DNA from: JBBDXI01 sp040902425
Lineage (GTDB): Bacteria; Planctomycetota; Phycisphaerae; Phycisphaerales; UBA1924
Assembly (NCBI GenBank): GCA_040902425.1
Contig: JBBDXI010000064.1
Span: 1-23,574 of the forward strand
Length of the DNA stretch: 23,574 bases
Direction: 5' to 3'
Numbering within the stretch: the first letter of the stretch is position 1; the number at the start of each line of letters is the position of its first letter. The notes beneath the pieces were generated by a model that was not told the DNA's origin, searched no databases, and saw nothing but the letters and a program-made list of their open reading frames with translations. The position numbers were made by a program, and so were the translations under genes. Of the stretch, positions 7,065-14,159 are shown piece after piece.

Positions 7065-8559
7065 AGCGCCGCCCGCTGCGCTCGATCAGCGTGTCGGCCT
7101 CGGCCGGACCCCAGGTCCCGGCCTCGTAGTTGGGGAACTTCCGCGGATCGCCGGCCCCCCACGCGTCGAGCACGGGCTGCAGCAGCTCCCACGCCATCGT
7201 GACCCAGTCCCCCCGCGCGTAGAGGGTGGCGTCGCCCTTCATGGCGTCCAGCAGCAGGCGCTCGTAGGCCTCCGGGGGCTCGCCCCCGAAGGCCTGCCCG
7301 TAGTCGAACTCCATCTCCACCGGCTTGATCCGCAGCTCGGATCCCGGCAGCTTGGCCCCGAAGGACAGCGACACGCCCTCGTCCGGCTGGATGCGGAGCA
7401 CCAGGAGGTTGGGCTCGGCGAGGATCTCCGGATTGCGGCGGAACACGAGATGCGGGGTGCGCTTGAACTGCACCGCGATCTCGCTCGCGCGCTTGGGCAG
7501 CCGCTTGCCGGTGCGCAGGTAGAAGGGCACCCCCGCCCAGCGCCAGTTCTCGATCTCGAGCCGCAGGGCCGCGAAGGTCTCGGTGATGGACTCGGCGGAC
7601 ACGCCCTTCTCCTCGCGATAGCCCAGCACCCGCTGCCCGCCCACGAAGCCCGGGCCGTACTGGCCGCGCACCGCGACGCGGTCAACCTCGTCGGCCGCGA
7701 TGGGGCGGATGGCGCGCATCACCTTGGTCTTCTCGTCGCGCACCGGGTCGGCGTCGAAGGTCACCGGCGGCTCCATGGCCACCAGGCAGAGGAGCTGCAG
7801 GATGTGGTTCTGGATCATGTCGCGCAGCGCGCCCGATTCCTCGTAGTAGGCGCCCCGGCCCTCGACCCCCATGGACTCCCCCACCGTGATCTGCACGTGA
7901 TCGACGTGGTTGCGGTTCCAGAGCGGCTCGAAGATCCCGTTGGCCCACCGGAACACGAGGACGTTCTGCACGGTCTCCTTGCCCAGGTAGTGGTCGATCC
8001 GGTAGACCTGATCCTCGCCGAAGGCGGCCGCGACCACCTGGTTGAGCGAGCCCGCGGAGTGGAGATCGCGGCCGAACGGCTTCTCGATGATGATGCGCAC
8101 CCACCCGTCGGTGGACTCGGGGGGGCGGTTGAGGCCGGCCTCGCCCAGCCGCGTGACGAGGTGCGGGTACACCGAGGGCGGGGTCGAGACGTAGAACAGC
8201 CGGTTCCCGCCGGTGCCGCGCTCCTGCTCCACCTGCTTGAGGTAGGCCGCGAAGCCCGGATACATGGCGGAGTCCGCGGGATCTCCGGAATAGTAGAAGA
8301 GCGCCTGCGCGAAGCGGTCCCACACCCGCGCCGAGGGCGGCTGCACGCGCGCGAAGTCGGCGATGGCCTCGCGCATGCGGGCGCGGAACTGCTCGTTGGT
8401 CATCTCGGAGCGCGCGACCCCGACCACCGCGAACGGCTCGGGGAGCACGCGGCTCTGGAACATGGACCAGAGGGCGGGGATGAGCTTGCGCCGGGTGAGG
8501 TCACCCGAGGCGCCGAAGATGACCAGGCTGCAGGACTCGTCGTGATTGGGGGTCGTCAT
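7051..8559 (-). CDS. zwf: Glucose-6-phosphate 1-dehydrogenase
   Basis: 502-residue enzyme oxidising glucose-6-phosphate to 6-phosphogluconolactone with NADP (or NAD), the entry to the oxidative pentose phosphate and Entner-Doudoroff routes. The nucleotide-binding motif GASGDL is at 16-21. The active-site signature RIDHYLGKE is at 187-195 (D189, H190, K194), and the catalytic His is expected at H252 in RDMIQNH. C-terminal text such as GVPFYLRTGKRLP and PDEGVSLSF is also family-typical. It is the last gene of a minus-strand operon, 6 nt after the RpiB-Pgi fusion that precedes it in transcription, which supplies or drains the same substrate. The ATG at 8557-8559 is unambiguous. Confidence 0.97.
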   Translation of the reverse strand: MTTPNHDESCSLVIFGASGDLTRRKLIPALWSMFQSRVLPEPFAVVGVARSEMTNEQFRARMREAIADFARVQPPSARVWDRFAQALFYYSGDPADSAMYPGFAAYLKQVEQERGTGGNRLFYVSTPPSVYPHLVTRLGEAGLNRPPESTDGWVRIIIEKPFGRDLHSAGSLNQVVAAAFGEDQVYRIDHYLGKETVQNVLVFRWANGIFEPLWNRNHVDHVQITVGESMGVEGRGAYYEESGALRDMIQNHILQLLCLVAMEPPVTFDADPVRDEKTKVMRAIRPIAADEVDRVAVRGQYGPGFVGGQRVLGYREEKGVSAESITETFAALRLEIENWRWAGVPFYLRTGKRLPKRASEIAVQFKRTPHLVFRRNPEILAEPNLLVLRIQPDEGVSLSFGAKLPGSELRIKPVEMEFDYGQAFGGEPPEAYERLLLDAMKGDATLYARGDWVTMAWELLQPVLDAWGAGDPRKFPNYEAGTWGPAEADTLIERSGRRWRRP

Positions 8560-8565
8560 TGCGCG

Positions 8566-10875
8566 TCAGAGCCTCTTGGTCAGTCCCTGGACCATCTGCA
8601 CGAGCTGCTGCAGCGTCTGGGACTGCTTGCCCGTGAGATGGAGCCGGATCACCCGGCGCGCTCCGTCGCGCAGACTCTGGAGATCGCCCAGCGCCTGGGC
8701 GGCCTTCAGCGTCGTGAATCCGTATCCCGCGCCGGGGATGACCACGTCTTCGCGGTCCTCCCCGGTGATCTGGATGAACAGGCCGCTCGTGGGCCCGCCC
8801 TTGTGCATCTGGCCGGTCGAATGCAGGTAGCGCGGGCCCCAGCCCAGCGTGGTCGCGATGCGGAGGCGGTCGCGCAGGGCGACCCGGATCTCCTGCAGCG
8901 CCCGCCACGCGTCCGCGGTCGGCGTGAGGTAGGCCTGGATGGCCAGGTAGTCGCCGGGACCCGCCTGCGCCAGATGCGCGGCCAGCCCCTTGCTGACCGA
9001 CGTGGGCTTCTTGTTCGACTTGGTCATGAGGACCAGGCCGTCTTCCTCGACGTCGGAGGGCCACTCGGGCAGGCGCCGGGAGCGCCGCCACTCGGTGAGC
9101 AGGGTGCTCGCCTGCTCCTTGCCCCGCGCGACGTCCGGCTCGTCGAAGGGGTTCACCCCGAGCACGGCGCCCGCGGTTGCGGTGGCCAGCTCCCAGCGGA
9201 AGAACTCGGCGCCCAGGTCCATCGCATCGCGCAGCACCAGGCGCAGCACCGGGTGCCCGGCGTCGGCCAGCTTGGCGAGCGCCGCGTCGTGGGTATCGTC
9301 GCCCTCGAGTACGAGCGCGACGAAGACGCGGTCGTCGCCGTACACGGACGCGGTGCCGAGCGGCTCGTCCACCACCGGGACCAGGCCGGTGCCGTCCTTG
9401 CCGAGCGACTCGGCCATGAGCTGCTCGATCCAGACCCCCAGCGCGCGGATCTTCTCGGACAGCACCAGCGTGACCTTGTCGCGGCCCGCCCGGGCCAGCC
9501 CGGCCAGCACCGCGCCGAGCTGCACGGCGGGATTGCCGCGCACGCCCACCTCGTTGCCGCACGTCTCGACCATTCCGTGGGCGCGCTCGAGCAGGATCTT
9601 GATGTCCACCCCGATCAAGGCCGCCGGCACCAGCCCGAAGAACGACAGCGCGGAGAAGCGTCCCCCGATGGACGCGGGATTGAGGAAGGTGCGGCGGAAG
9701 CCGGTCTCGGTGGCCAGCTTGTCCAGCGGCCGGCCGGGATCGGTGATGGCCACGAACTGCATGCCGGGCCGCGGTGAGGCCGCCGCCTCGACCTGACCGC
9801 GGAAGAACGCGTACGCGGCCAGGGTCTCCGCGGTGGTGCCGGACTTGCTCGAGACCACGAAGAGCGTGCGGCCCAGGTTGACGCTCTCGAGGACGTGCTT
9901 GACCGCCCCCGGATCGGTGGAGTCGAGCAGGAGCATGTCCGGGAAGCCCATCTTGGAGCCGAACGTTTCGTTGAAGACCTCCGCGGTCAGGGAGGAGCCG
10001 CCCATGCCGAGGAGCACCACCTGCGAGTACTGCAGCCGGCGCACCTCGTCGGCGAACGAGCGGATGTCCTCGGCGTGCCCGCGCATGATGGTGGGCGAGG
10101 TGAGCCAGCCGAGCCGGTTGCGCACGGTGGCCGCGTCACCCTTCCACAGCGTGGCGTCCTTCACCCAGAGGCGGTCCAGGAACTCGCGCGACTCGAGGAA
10201 GCGCAGCGTCTCCTCCACCGCGGGCAGCTTGAGCGGATCCGGCAGCACGAGCGGCGGGCTCGTGACCGCGGGGGCGGTCGGGCGCTCCGACGTCGGGGGC
10301 GGCGGCTCCACGGGGCCGGCCGCCGCCTCACGCGCGGGTGAGGCCGGCTTCGGGGCCGCGGATCTGGCCGGCGCACTCTTCGGGGCCGCCTTCTCGTCGG
10401 CGGGCTTGAGCGGCGCCTTGTCGGCTCCGAGGAGACCGGCCTCGAGCTGGCCGATCTTGGTCACCTGCCGCGACTGTGGATCGCCGGCCTGGAACGCGGT
10501 GCCGATGAAGGCCTGGGCGATCTCGATGGCGGCGGTGGCTTCGAGCCCGGAGGCGGCCAGGCAGAGCACATTGGCGTCCACGTCCTCGCGGCTCTGTCGG
10601 GCCGCGTCCGCGTCATGGCACAGCGCGGCGCGGATGCCTCGCATCTTGTTGGCCGCGATGACCCCGCCGGTCCCGCTGGCGCAGAGCAGGAAGCTCGCAT
10701 CCACGAAGCCGCGCAGCACCGCCTGCCCGACCGCCCGGGCATAGTCCGGGTAGTCCACGGAGTCCGTCGAGAAGGTGCCGAGGTCGAGGACGTCGTGCCC
10801 CTCGGCCTCGAGGGCGGCCACCAGGGGTCCTTTGAGCGGGAAACCGGTATCGTCGCAGCCGATTGCGATTCGCAT
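8566..10875 (-). CDS. RpiB-like domain fused to glucose-6-phosphate isomerase
   Basis: 769-residue fusion. Residues 1-145 form a ribose-5-phosphate isomerase B/LacAB fold (IAIGCDDTGFPLK, DYPDYARAV, LLCASGTGGVIAANK with C65). Residues about 150-210 are an Ala/Pro-rich linker. Residues about 215-769 are a phosphoglucose isomerase with LGMGGSSL, SSKSGTTAETLA, GGRFSALSFFG, EQLMAESLGKDG and STGQMHKGG. The PGI half resembles that of transaldolase-Pgi fusions known in other bacteria, with RpiB in place of transaldolase. In the RpiB part the usual Asp-His after Cys7 is Asp-Asp (D8, D9), and the His used for ring opening (H99 of E. coli RpiB) is D98, so its activity is doubtful. Neighbours: a FGGY kinase 21 nt upstream in transcription and zwf 6 nt downstream. 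The PGI half should interconvert glucose-6-phosphate and fructose-6-phosphate. Confidence 0.93.
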   Translation of the reverse strand: MRIAIGCDDTGFPLKGPLVAALEAEGHDVLDLGTFSTDSVDYPDYARAVGQAVLRGFVDASFLLCASGTGGVIAANKMRGIRAALCHDADAARQSREDVDANVLCLAASGLEATAAIEIAQAFIGTAFQAGDPQSRQVTKIGQLEAGLLGADKAPLKPADEKAAPKSAPARSAAPKPASPAREAAAGPVEPPPPTSERPTAPAVTSPPLVLPDPLKLPAVEETLRFLESREFLDRLWVKDATLWKGDAATVRNRLGWLTSPTIMRGHAEDIRSFADEVRRLQYSQVVLLGMGGSSLTAEVFNETFGSKMGFPDMLLLDSTDPGAVKHVLESVNLGRTLFVVSSKSGTTAETLAAYAFFRGQVEAAASPRPGMQFVAITDPGRPLDKLATETGFRRTFLNPASIGGRFSALSFFGLVPAALIGVDIKILLERAHGMVETCGNEVGVRGNPAVQLGAVLAGLARAGRDKVTLVLSEKIRALGVWIEQLMAESLGKDGTGLVPVVDEPLGTASVYGDDRVFVALVLEGDDTHDAALAKLADAGHPVLRLVLRDAMDLGAEFFRWELATATAGAVLGVNPFDEPDVARGKEQASTLLTEWRRSRRLPEWPSDVEEDGLVLMTKSNKKPTSVSKGLAAHLAQAGPGDYLAIQAYLTPTADAWRALQEIRVALRDRLRIATTLGWGPRYLHSTGQMHKGGPTSGLFIQITGEDREDVVIPGAGYGFTTLKAAQALGDLQSLRDGARRVIRLHLTGKQSQTLQQLVQMVQGLTKRL

Positions 10876-10896
10876 GATTCCGCGCCGTCTATTCTC

Positions 10897-12366
10897 TCAG
10901 GAGTGCTTAAACCCGACAATGTTGTCGTAGAGGTGTCGCTGTCGCTCCCGGGCCGCCCGGTACCGGGCGTGGTGGTCGGGGGTCGGCCGGAGGATCCGGA
11001 GCGGCGCCGAAGCCTCCGGGGCGGGCACGCCCAGGGCCTCGAGGGCGAGCAGGGCGGCGCCCCGTGCCGACGCCTCGGCGTCGCGGCCGAAGGTCACCGG
11101 GATCCCGAGGGCATCGGTCACGATCTGAGCCCAGACCGGCGAATGAGCCAGCGCCCCGCCCGAGGCGACCACGACGTGATCGGGGGCGGCCAGGGGGCGC
11201 AGCCGGTCGTAGACCTCGGCCAGCCGGAACGCCACGCCCTCGAGCAGCGCCCGCGCGATCTCCACCGCGCCCGTGCCGAGCGAAAGGCCCGCGATGGCGG
11301 CGCGCGCGTCCGGCCGCCAGCCGGGGCTGCGCTCGCCCGCGAGGAACGGCAGGGCGGTCAGCCCGTGCCCGTCGGGTGCCACCGCGCCCAGCGCGTCCTC
11401 GAGGGCGGCGTCGCTCCGGGGCAGCGCGAGGCTCTTGCGGCACCAGGCCAGCACATTGCCGCCCTCCGACGTCGCGCCCCCGACCAGGGCGCGCGCGGCG
11501 TCCACCCGATAGCGCCAGAGTCCCCAGGGCGTGGCCGCATGCGGGCCCGGCGGCTCGGGCAGGACCACGCGCAGGGCGGCGGACGTGCCCACGTTGAGCG
11601 CGACCCGCCGGGGGTCCCGGCAGTCGGAGCCCACGTTCGAGCACGCCCCGTCGCCGCGCGCGGGATGCCAGGGCACGCGCGCGAGCGCGGGCCAGCGCGC
11701 GGCGTGAGGCGCGACGAGGCCGGGCGCGGCGGTGTCGTCGATCGGCGGCAGCGCATCGGTGGGGAGGCCGGCCACCGCCAGCATGTCCTGGTCCCAGCCG
11801 CCGCCGATCTGGTCCAACAGGCCGGTGCCGGAGGCCATCGAGAGACTCGTGCCGAGGCGGCCGGTGAGCCGGGCCTGGAGATACTCGCCGAAGCCGCACC
11901 AGGTGGCGGCGCGGGCAAAGACGTCCGGGCGCGCCTCGCGCAGCCAGCGGAGCTTGGCGGGAAAGAAGGCGGGATGCAGCGGCGCGCCGGTGCGGGCGTG
12001 GATCCGGCGCTCGTCGTGCGCGCGGCGAAGCGCAAGCGCTGCGGCCGCGCTGCGCGTATCCGCCCAGGTGATGACCGGGGTGATCGGCCGCCTCGCGCGA
12101 TCGAGCGCGAGGAGGCTGTGCCAGAACACGGACACGCCGACCGCCGCGATCTCGGCGGCCCGCGCGCCGCAGCCGGCGAGACAGGCGTCGAGCGCATCCG
12201 CCGTCGCGGCGAGCAGCGCGTCCGCGTCCAGCTCGACGCCCCCGTCGGGGGTCGTGCGGGGCTCGTAGGTCACCTGGCCCTCCGCGCCGGGGTGCGCGCG
12301 GCCGTCGGCGTCGAACGCGCGCGCGCGGGCGGAGCTGGTGCCGACGTCCAGCGCCAAGACGAGCAT
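10897..12366 (-). CDS. FGGY-family carbohydrate kinase, gluconate kinase-like
   Basis: 489-residue sugar kinase of the FGGY fold (two actin-like domains). The N-terminal phosphate loop LALDVGTSSARARAFD, the substrate-side block FWHSLLALD/ITWADTRS and FGEYLQARL with SMASGTGLLDQ look most like bacterial FGGY gluconokinases. The C-terminal domain has LNVGTSAALR, GGATSEGGN, FLAGERSPGW and VVASGGALAHSPVWAQI. Phosphorylation of gluconate to 6-phosphogluconate would fit its operon mates (Pgi and zwf), but xylulose or another polyol cannot be excluded. The ATG at 12364-12366 is preferred: the in-frame extension to 12579 is antisense to the selenoprotein gene and lacks family sequence. A TATAGT hexamer 7 nt upstream suggests a very short or absent leader. 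Confidence 0.9.
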   Translation of the reverse strand: MLVLALDVGTSSARARAFDADGRAHPGAEGQVTYEPRTTPDGGVELDADALLAATADALDACLAGCGARAAEIAAVGVSVFWHSLLALDRARRPITPVITWADTRSAAAALALRRAHDERRIHARTGAPLHPAFFPAKLRWLREARPDVFARAATWCGFGEYLQARLTGRLGTSLSMASGTGLLDQIGGGWDQDMLAVAGLPTDALPPIDDTAAPGLVAPHAARWPALARVPWHPARGDGACSNVGSDCRDPRRVALNVGTSAALRVVLPEPPGPHAATPWGLWRYRVDAARALVGGATSEGGNVLAWCRKSLALPRSDAALEDALGAVAPDGHGLTALPFLAGERSPGWRPDARAAIAGLSLGTGAVEIARALLEGVAFRLAEVYDRLRPLAAPDHVVVASGGALAHSPVWAQIVTDALGIPVTFGRDAEASARGAALLALEALGVPAPEASAPLRILRPTPDHHARYRAARERQRHLYDNIVGFKHS

Positions 12367-12373
12367 GTGCGGT

Positions 12374-12379
12374 ACTATA
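12374..12379 (-). promoter_or_regulatory. Candidate -10 box for the FGGY-pgi-zwf operon
   Basis: On the minus strand this reads TATAGT, five of six matches to the sigma-70 -10 consensus, ending 7 nt before the ATG. Transcription would then begin at or next to the start codon, giving a leaderless mRNA. No good -35 box is visible at the expected distance. Confidence 0.35.
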
Positions 12380-12400
12380 CGACGCAATGGAGCAGGGCCA

Positions 12401-12429
12401 GGAGCGGGCGGGGTCGGCTCGCCCGCTCC
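12401..12429 (+). promoter_or_regulatory. 10-bp hairpin in the leader of the selenoprotein gene
   Basis: GGAGCGGGCG (12401-12410), a 9-nt loop, then CGCCCGCTCC (12420-12429): a perfect 10-bp inverted repeat 30 nt before the selenoprotein ATG. It could be an operator, an attenuator or an mRNA stabiliser. There is no T run after it. The ribosome-binding site AGGAG (12449-12453, 6-nt spacer) lies outside the hairpin. Confidence 0.4.
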
Positions 12430-12459
12430 ACGCCGTTCACCCATAGGCAGGAGACCGAC

Positions 12460-12990
12460 ATGTCCCTCATCACGGTGCTGAGCCCGGTGGGCGAGCTCCG
12501 GACGGCGACCACGGCGATTCCGCCGCTGCCCGCCGATCTGCGGGGCCTCACGGTGGGCTTCCTCGACAATACCAAGCACAACTTCGATCGCCTGGTGACC
12601 GGCATCGGCCTAGTGCTCAAGGAGCGCCACGGCGTCAAGCGCGTGGTGATCCTCCGCAAGGCCAACGCGGCCACCGGGGCCGCCCACGGGATCATCGAGG
12701 CGCTCTCGAAGGAGTGCGATCTCGTCTTCGCCGGCTCCGCGGACTGAGGCTCCTGCACGTCGTGGAGTCTCCACGACTCGCTGGAGCTGGCCCGGGCCGG
12801 GACGCCCGCCGGACTGATCACGACCACCGTGTTCCAGCGCCTGGCCCTGGGCGAGATGGCGGCCCTCGGCGCCACCGGGCTGCCGCTCCTTGTCGTCCAG
12901 CACCCGCTGGGCGGTGAGGCGCCCGAGGGCGTCAGTCGCCGCATCGCGCAGGCGGTGGAGCAGCTCACGTCGATGCTCGGCGGCCGGTGA
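12460..12990 (+). CDS. UGSC family selenoprotein (in-frame TGA read as selenocysteine)
   Basis: 176-residue protein if the TGA at 12745-12747 encodes selenocysteine (U96). The first 95 codons give an alpha/beta domain (LRGLTVGFLDNTKHNFDRL, VVILRKANA, CDLVFAGSAD). After the TGA the same frame runs on with GSCTSWSLHDSLELARAG, TPAGLITTTVFQRLAL and VVQHPLGG and ends at TGA 12988-12990. The site therefore reads U-G-S-C, a UxxC redox pair with C99, which is the hallmark of the family named UGSC (Cys or Sec at the first position). No frameshift is needed. A SECIS-like hairpin follows directly. The ATG at 12460 has AGGAG 6 nt upstream. The next gene starts 7 nt after its end. Sec chemistry points to a redox or reductase role, perhaps like the U-G-T-C site of glycine reductase GrdB; the substrate is unknown. 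Automated callers would end it at 12747 and lose the C-terminal half. Confidence 0.9.
12745..12777 (+). promoter_or_regulatory. Sec codon (UGA) and bacterial SECIS hairpin
   Basis: UGA at 12745-12747 is followed by a perfect 8-bp stem: GTCGTGGA (12759-12766), loop GTC (12767-12769), TCCACGAC (12770-12777). The loop starts 19 nt after the UGA and begins with G. Published bacterial SECIS models call for a loop 16-37 nt downstream with a G in the first loop positions, so this fits. The loop nucleotides come partly from an AGT serine codon, unusual in this GC-rich context, as if kept for the RNA structure. Confidence 0.85.
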
Positions 12991-12997
12991 GCCCGTC

Positions 12998-14047
12998 GTG
13001 AGCGAGGAGGCCGTCGAGGCGACTCTGACCCTCCCCGAGGAAGACGTCTACGCGGAGTTCTGCAAGCGCGAGTGGTGCGACGGGCTGCCGATCGTTCCGC
13101 CCACCGCGGACCGGGTGCGCGCGATGCTGGCGGGGGCCAGGACCAAGGCCGCCGAGTCGCTCGGGGTCATGCCGCCGCTCTGGCGGGAGTGCTCGGTCGA
13201 GAAGCTGGCCGTGAACGCGGTGATGTCCGGCTGCGAGCCGGCGTATTTCCCGGTGATCGTGGCGGCGGTGCAGGCCATGCTGGACCCCTCGTTCAATCTC
13301 TACGGGGTCCAGGCCACCACGCATCCGGTGGCCCCGTTGGTGGTGGTGACCGGGCCCTACGCGGGCGCGATCGGGCTGCACGCCGGCTCCGGTCTCTTCG
13401 GGCCCGGCTTCCGGGCCAACGCCACCATCGGCCGCGCGATCCGCCTGATCCTGATGAACGTGGGCGGCGGCTGGCCGGGGCGCGGCGACATGGCCACCCA
13501 GGGGAGCCCGGCCAAGTTCGCCTACGCGATCACCGAGCGCGAGGACTCGCCCTGGGAGCCGCTGCACGTGGCGCTCGGCTTCAAGCCGGACCAGAGCGTG
13601 GTCACGGTGTTCGGCGGCGAGGGGCCGCACAACGTCAACGACCACGTCGCGACCACCGCGCCCGGCATCCTGAACAACGTGGCCGACGTGGCCACCACGC
13701 TGGGCTCCAACGTGGGCTGGTATCTCTCGCAGAGCCAGCTCCTGGTCGTGCTCGGGCCCGAGCACGCCGCCACCATCGCGGCCGATGGGTTCACCCGCGC
13801 CGACGTGCAGCGCTTCGTCTTCGAGAACGCGCGCATGCCGCTCGGGCGCATGAAGCTCGGCGGCATGTGGGGCATGCACGACTGGCCCGCGTGGATGACC
13901 AAGGTGACCGACGAGGCGGCCCGGCTGCCGCGCGTGCCCGCGCCGGAGGACATCTACGTGATGGTGGGCGGCGGCTCCGGCAAGCACTCCTGCGTCGTCC
14001 CCAACTGCACGTTCAGCCGCGCGGTCAGCCGTGTCATCGACCGCTGA
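12998..14047 (+). CDS. Conserved protein of unknown function, probable partner of the UGSC selenoprotein
   Basis: 349 residues from a GTG at 12998, 7 nt after the selenoprotein stop, so almost surely in the same transcript. I do not know its function. The sequence looks strongly constrained: CKREWCDGLPIVPPTADRV near residues 22-40, SGCEPAYFPVI, YGVQATTHPVAPLVVVTGP, GSGLFGPGFRANATIGRA, MATQGSPAKF, VFGGEGPHNVNDHV, LVVLGPEHAATIA, and a C-terminal GGGSGKHSCVVPNC. Six cysteines are present (22, 27, 65, 79, 332, 337); the two near each end could act in thiol or metal chemistry. No signal peptide or obvious membrane helix is seen. An apparent extension back to 12890 is only the selenoprotein gene read in another frame. 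A subunit or co-catalyst of a two-component Sec enzyme is my inference. Confidence 0.85.
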   Translation: MSEEAVEATLTLPEEDVYAEFCKREWCDGLPIVPPTADRVRAMLAGARTKAAESLGVMPPLWRECSVEKLAVNAVMSGCEPAYFPVIVAAVQAMLDPSFNLYGVQATTHPVAPLVVVTGPYAGAIGLHAGSGLFGPGFRANATIGRAIRLILMNVGGGWPGRGDMATQGSPAKFAYAITEREDSPWEPLHVALGFKPDQSVVTVFGGEGPHNVNDHVATTAPGILNNVADVATTLGSNVGWYLSQSQLLVVLGPEHAATIAADGFTRADVQRFVFENARMPLGRMKLGGMWGMHDWPAWMTKVTDEAARLPRVPAPEDIYVMVGGGSGKHSCVVPNCTFSRAVSRVIDR

Positions 14048-14065
14048 GGGGTCCCGCCTCCCGTA

Positions 14066-14150
14066 GGGGTCAGGTCTTACATTACGACATTTCCGCAGCG
14101 CGGTGCTTCGCGAGGAGCGATGAAAATGTCGTAATGTAAGACCTGACCCC
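14066..14150. mobile_element. MITE/REP-like element with 27-bp perfect inverted repeats
   Basis: Arms 14066-14092 and 14124-14150 are perfect reverse complements over 27 bp, beginning GGGGTCAGGTCTTACATTAC. The 31-nt centre includes a small stem (GCTTC/GGAGC, 14105-14118) with a GCGA tetraloop. The arms are much richer in A and T than the surroundings. No transposase is encoded. The element sits exactly between two convergent genes, 18 bp after the partner gene and 9 bp from the stop of the permease gene. It would form a very long hairpin in RNA from either side. Confidence 0.75.
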
Positions 14151-14159
14151 AGCCCCAGC

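Noticed and set aside
7450..9777. 775-codon open frame on the plus strand
   Set aside because: Antisense shadow of zwf and rpiB-pgi with His/Arg/Gly/Leu-rich, non-family sequence; such long shadows are usual in GC-rich DNA.
12367..12579. N-terminal extension of the FGGY kinase
   Set aside because: It is antisense to the selenoprotein gene and its leader, is rich in Arg/Gly/Pro, and the family motif begins at the ATG at 12364-12366.
12460..12747. Selenoprotein gene as a truncated pseudogene with a nonsense mutation
   Set aside because: The frame continues cleanly after the TGA with family-like sequence and a SECIS-like hairpin, and the next gene is spaced from the distal stop, not from the TGA.
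12890..12997. Longer N-terminus for the selenoprotein partner
   Set aside because: This stretch is the end of the selenoprotein gene read in another frame; it is Ser/Arg-rich shadow sequence.
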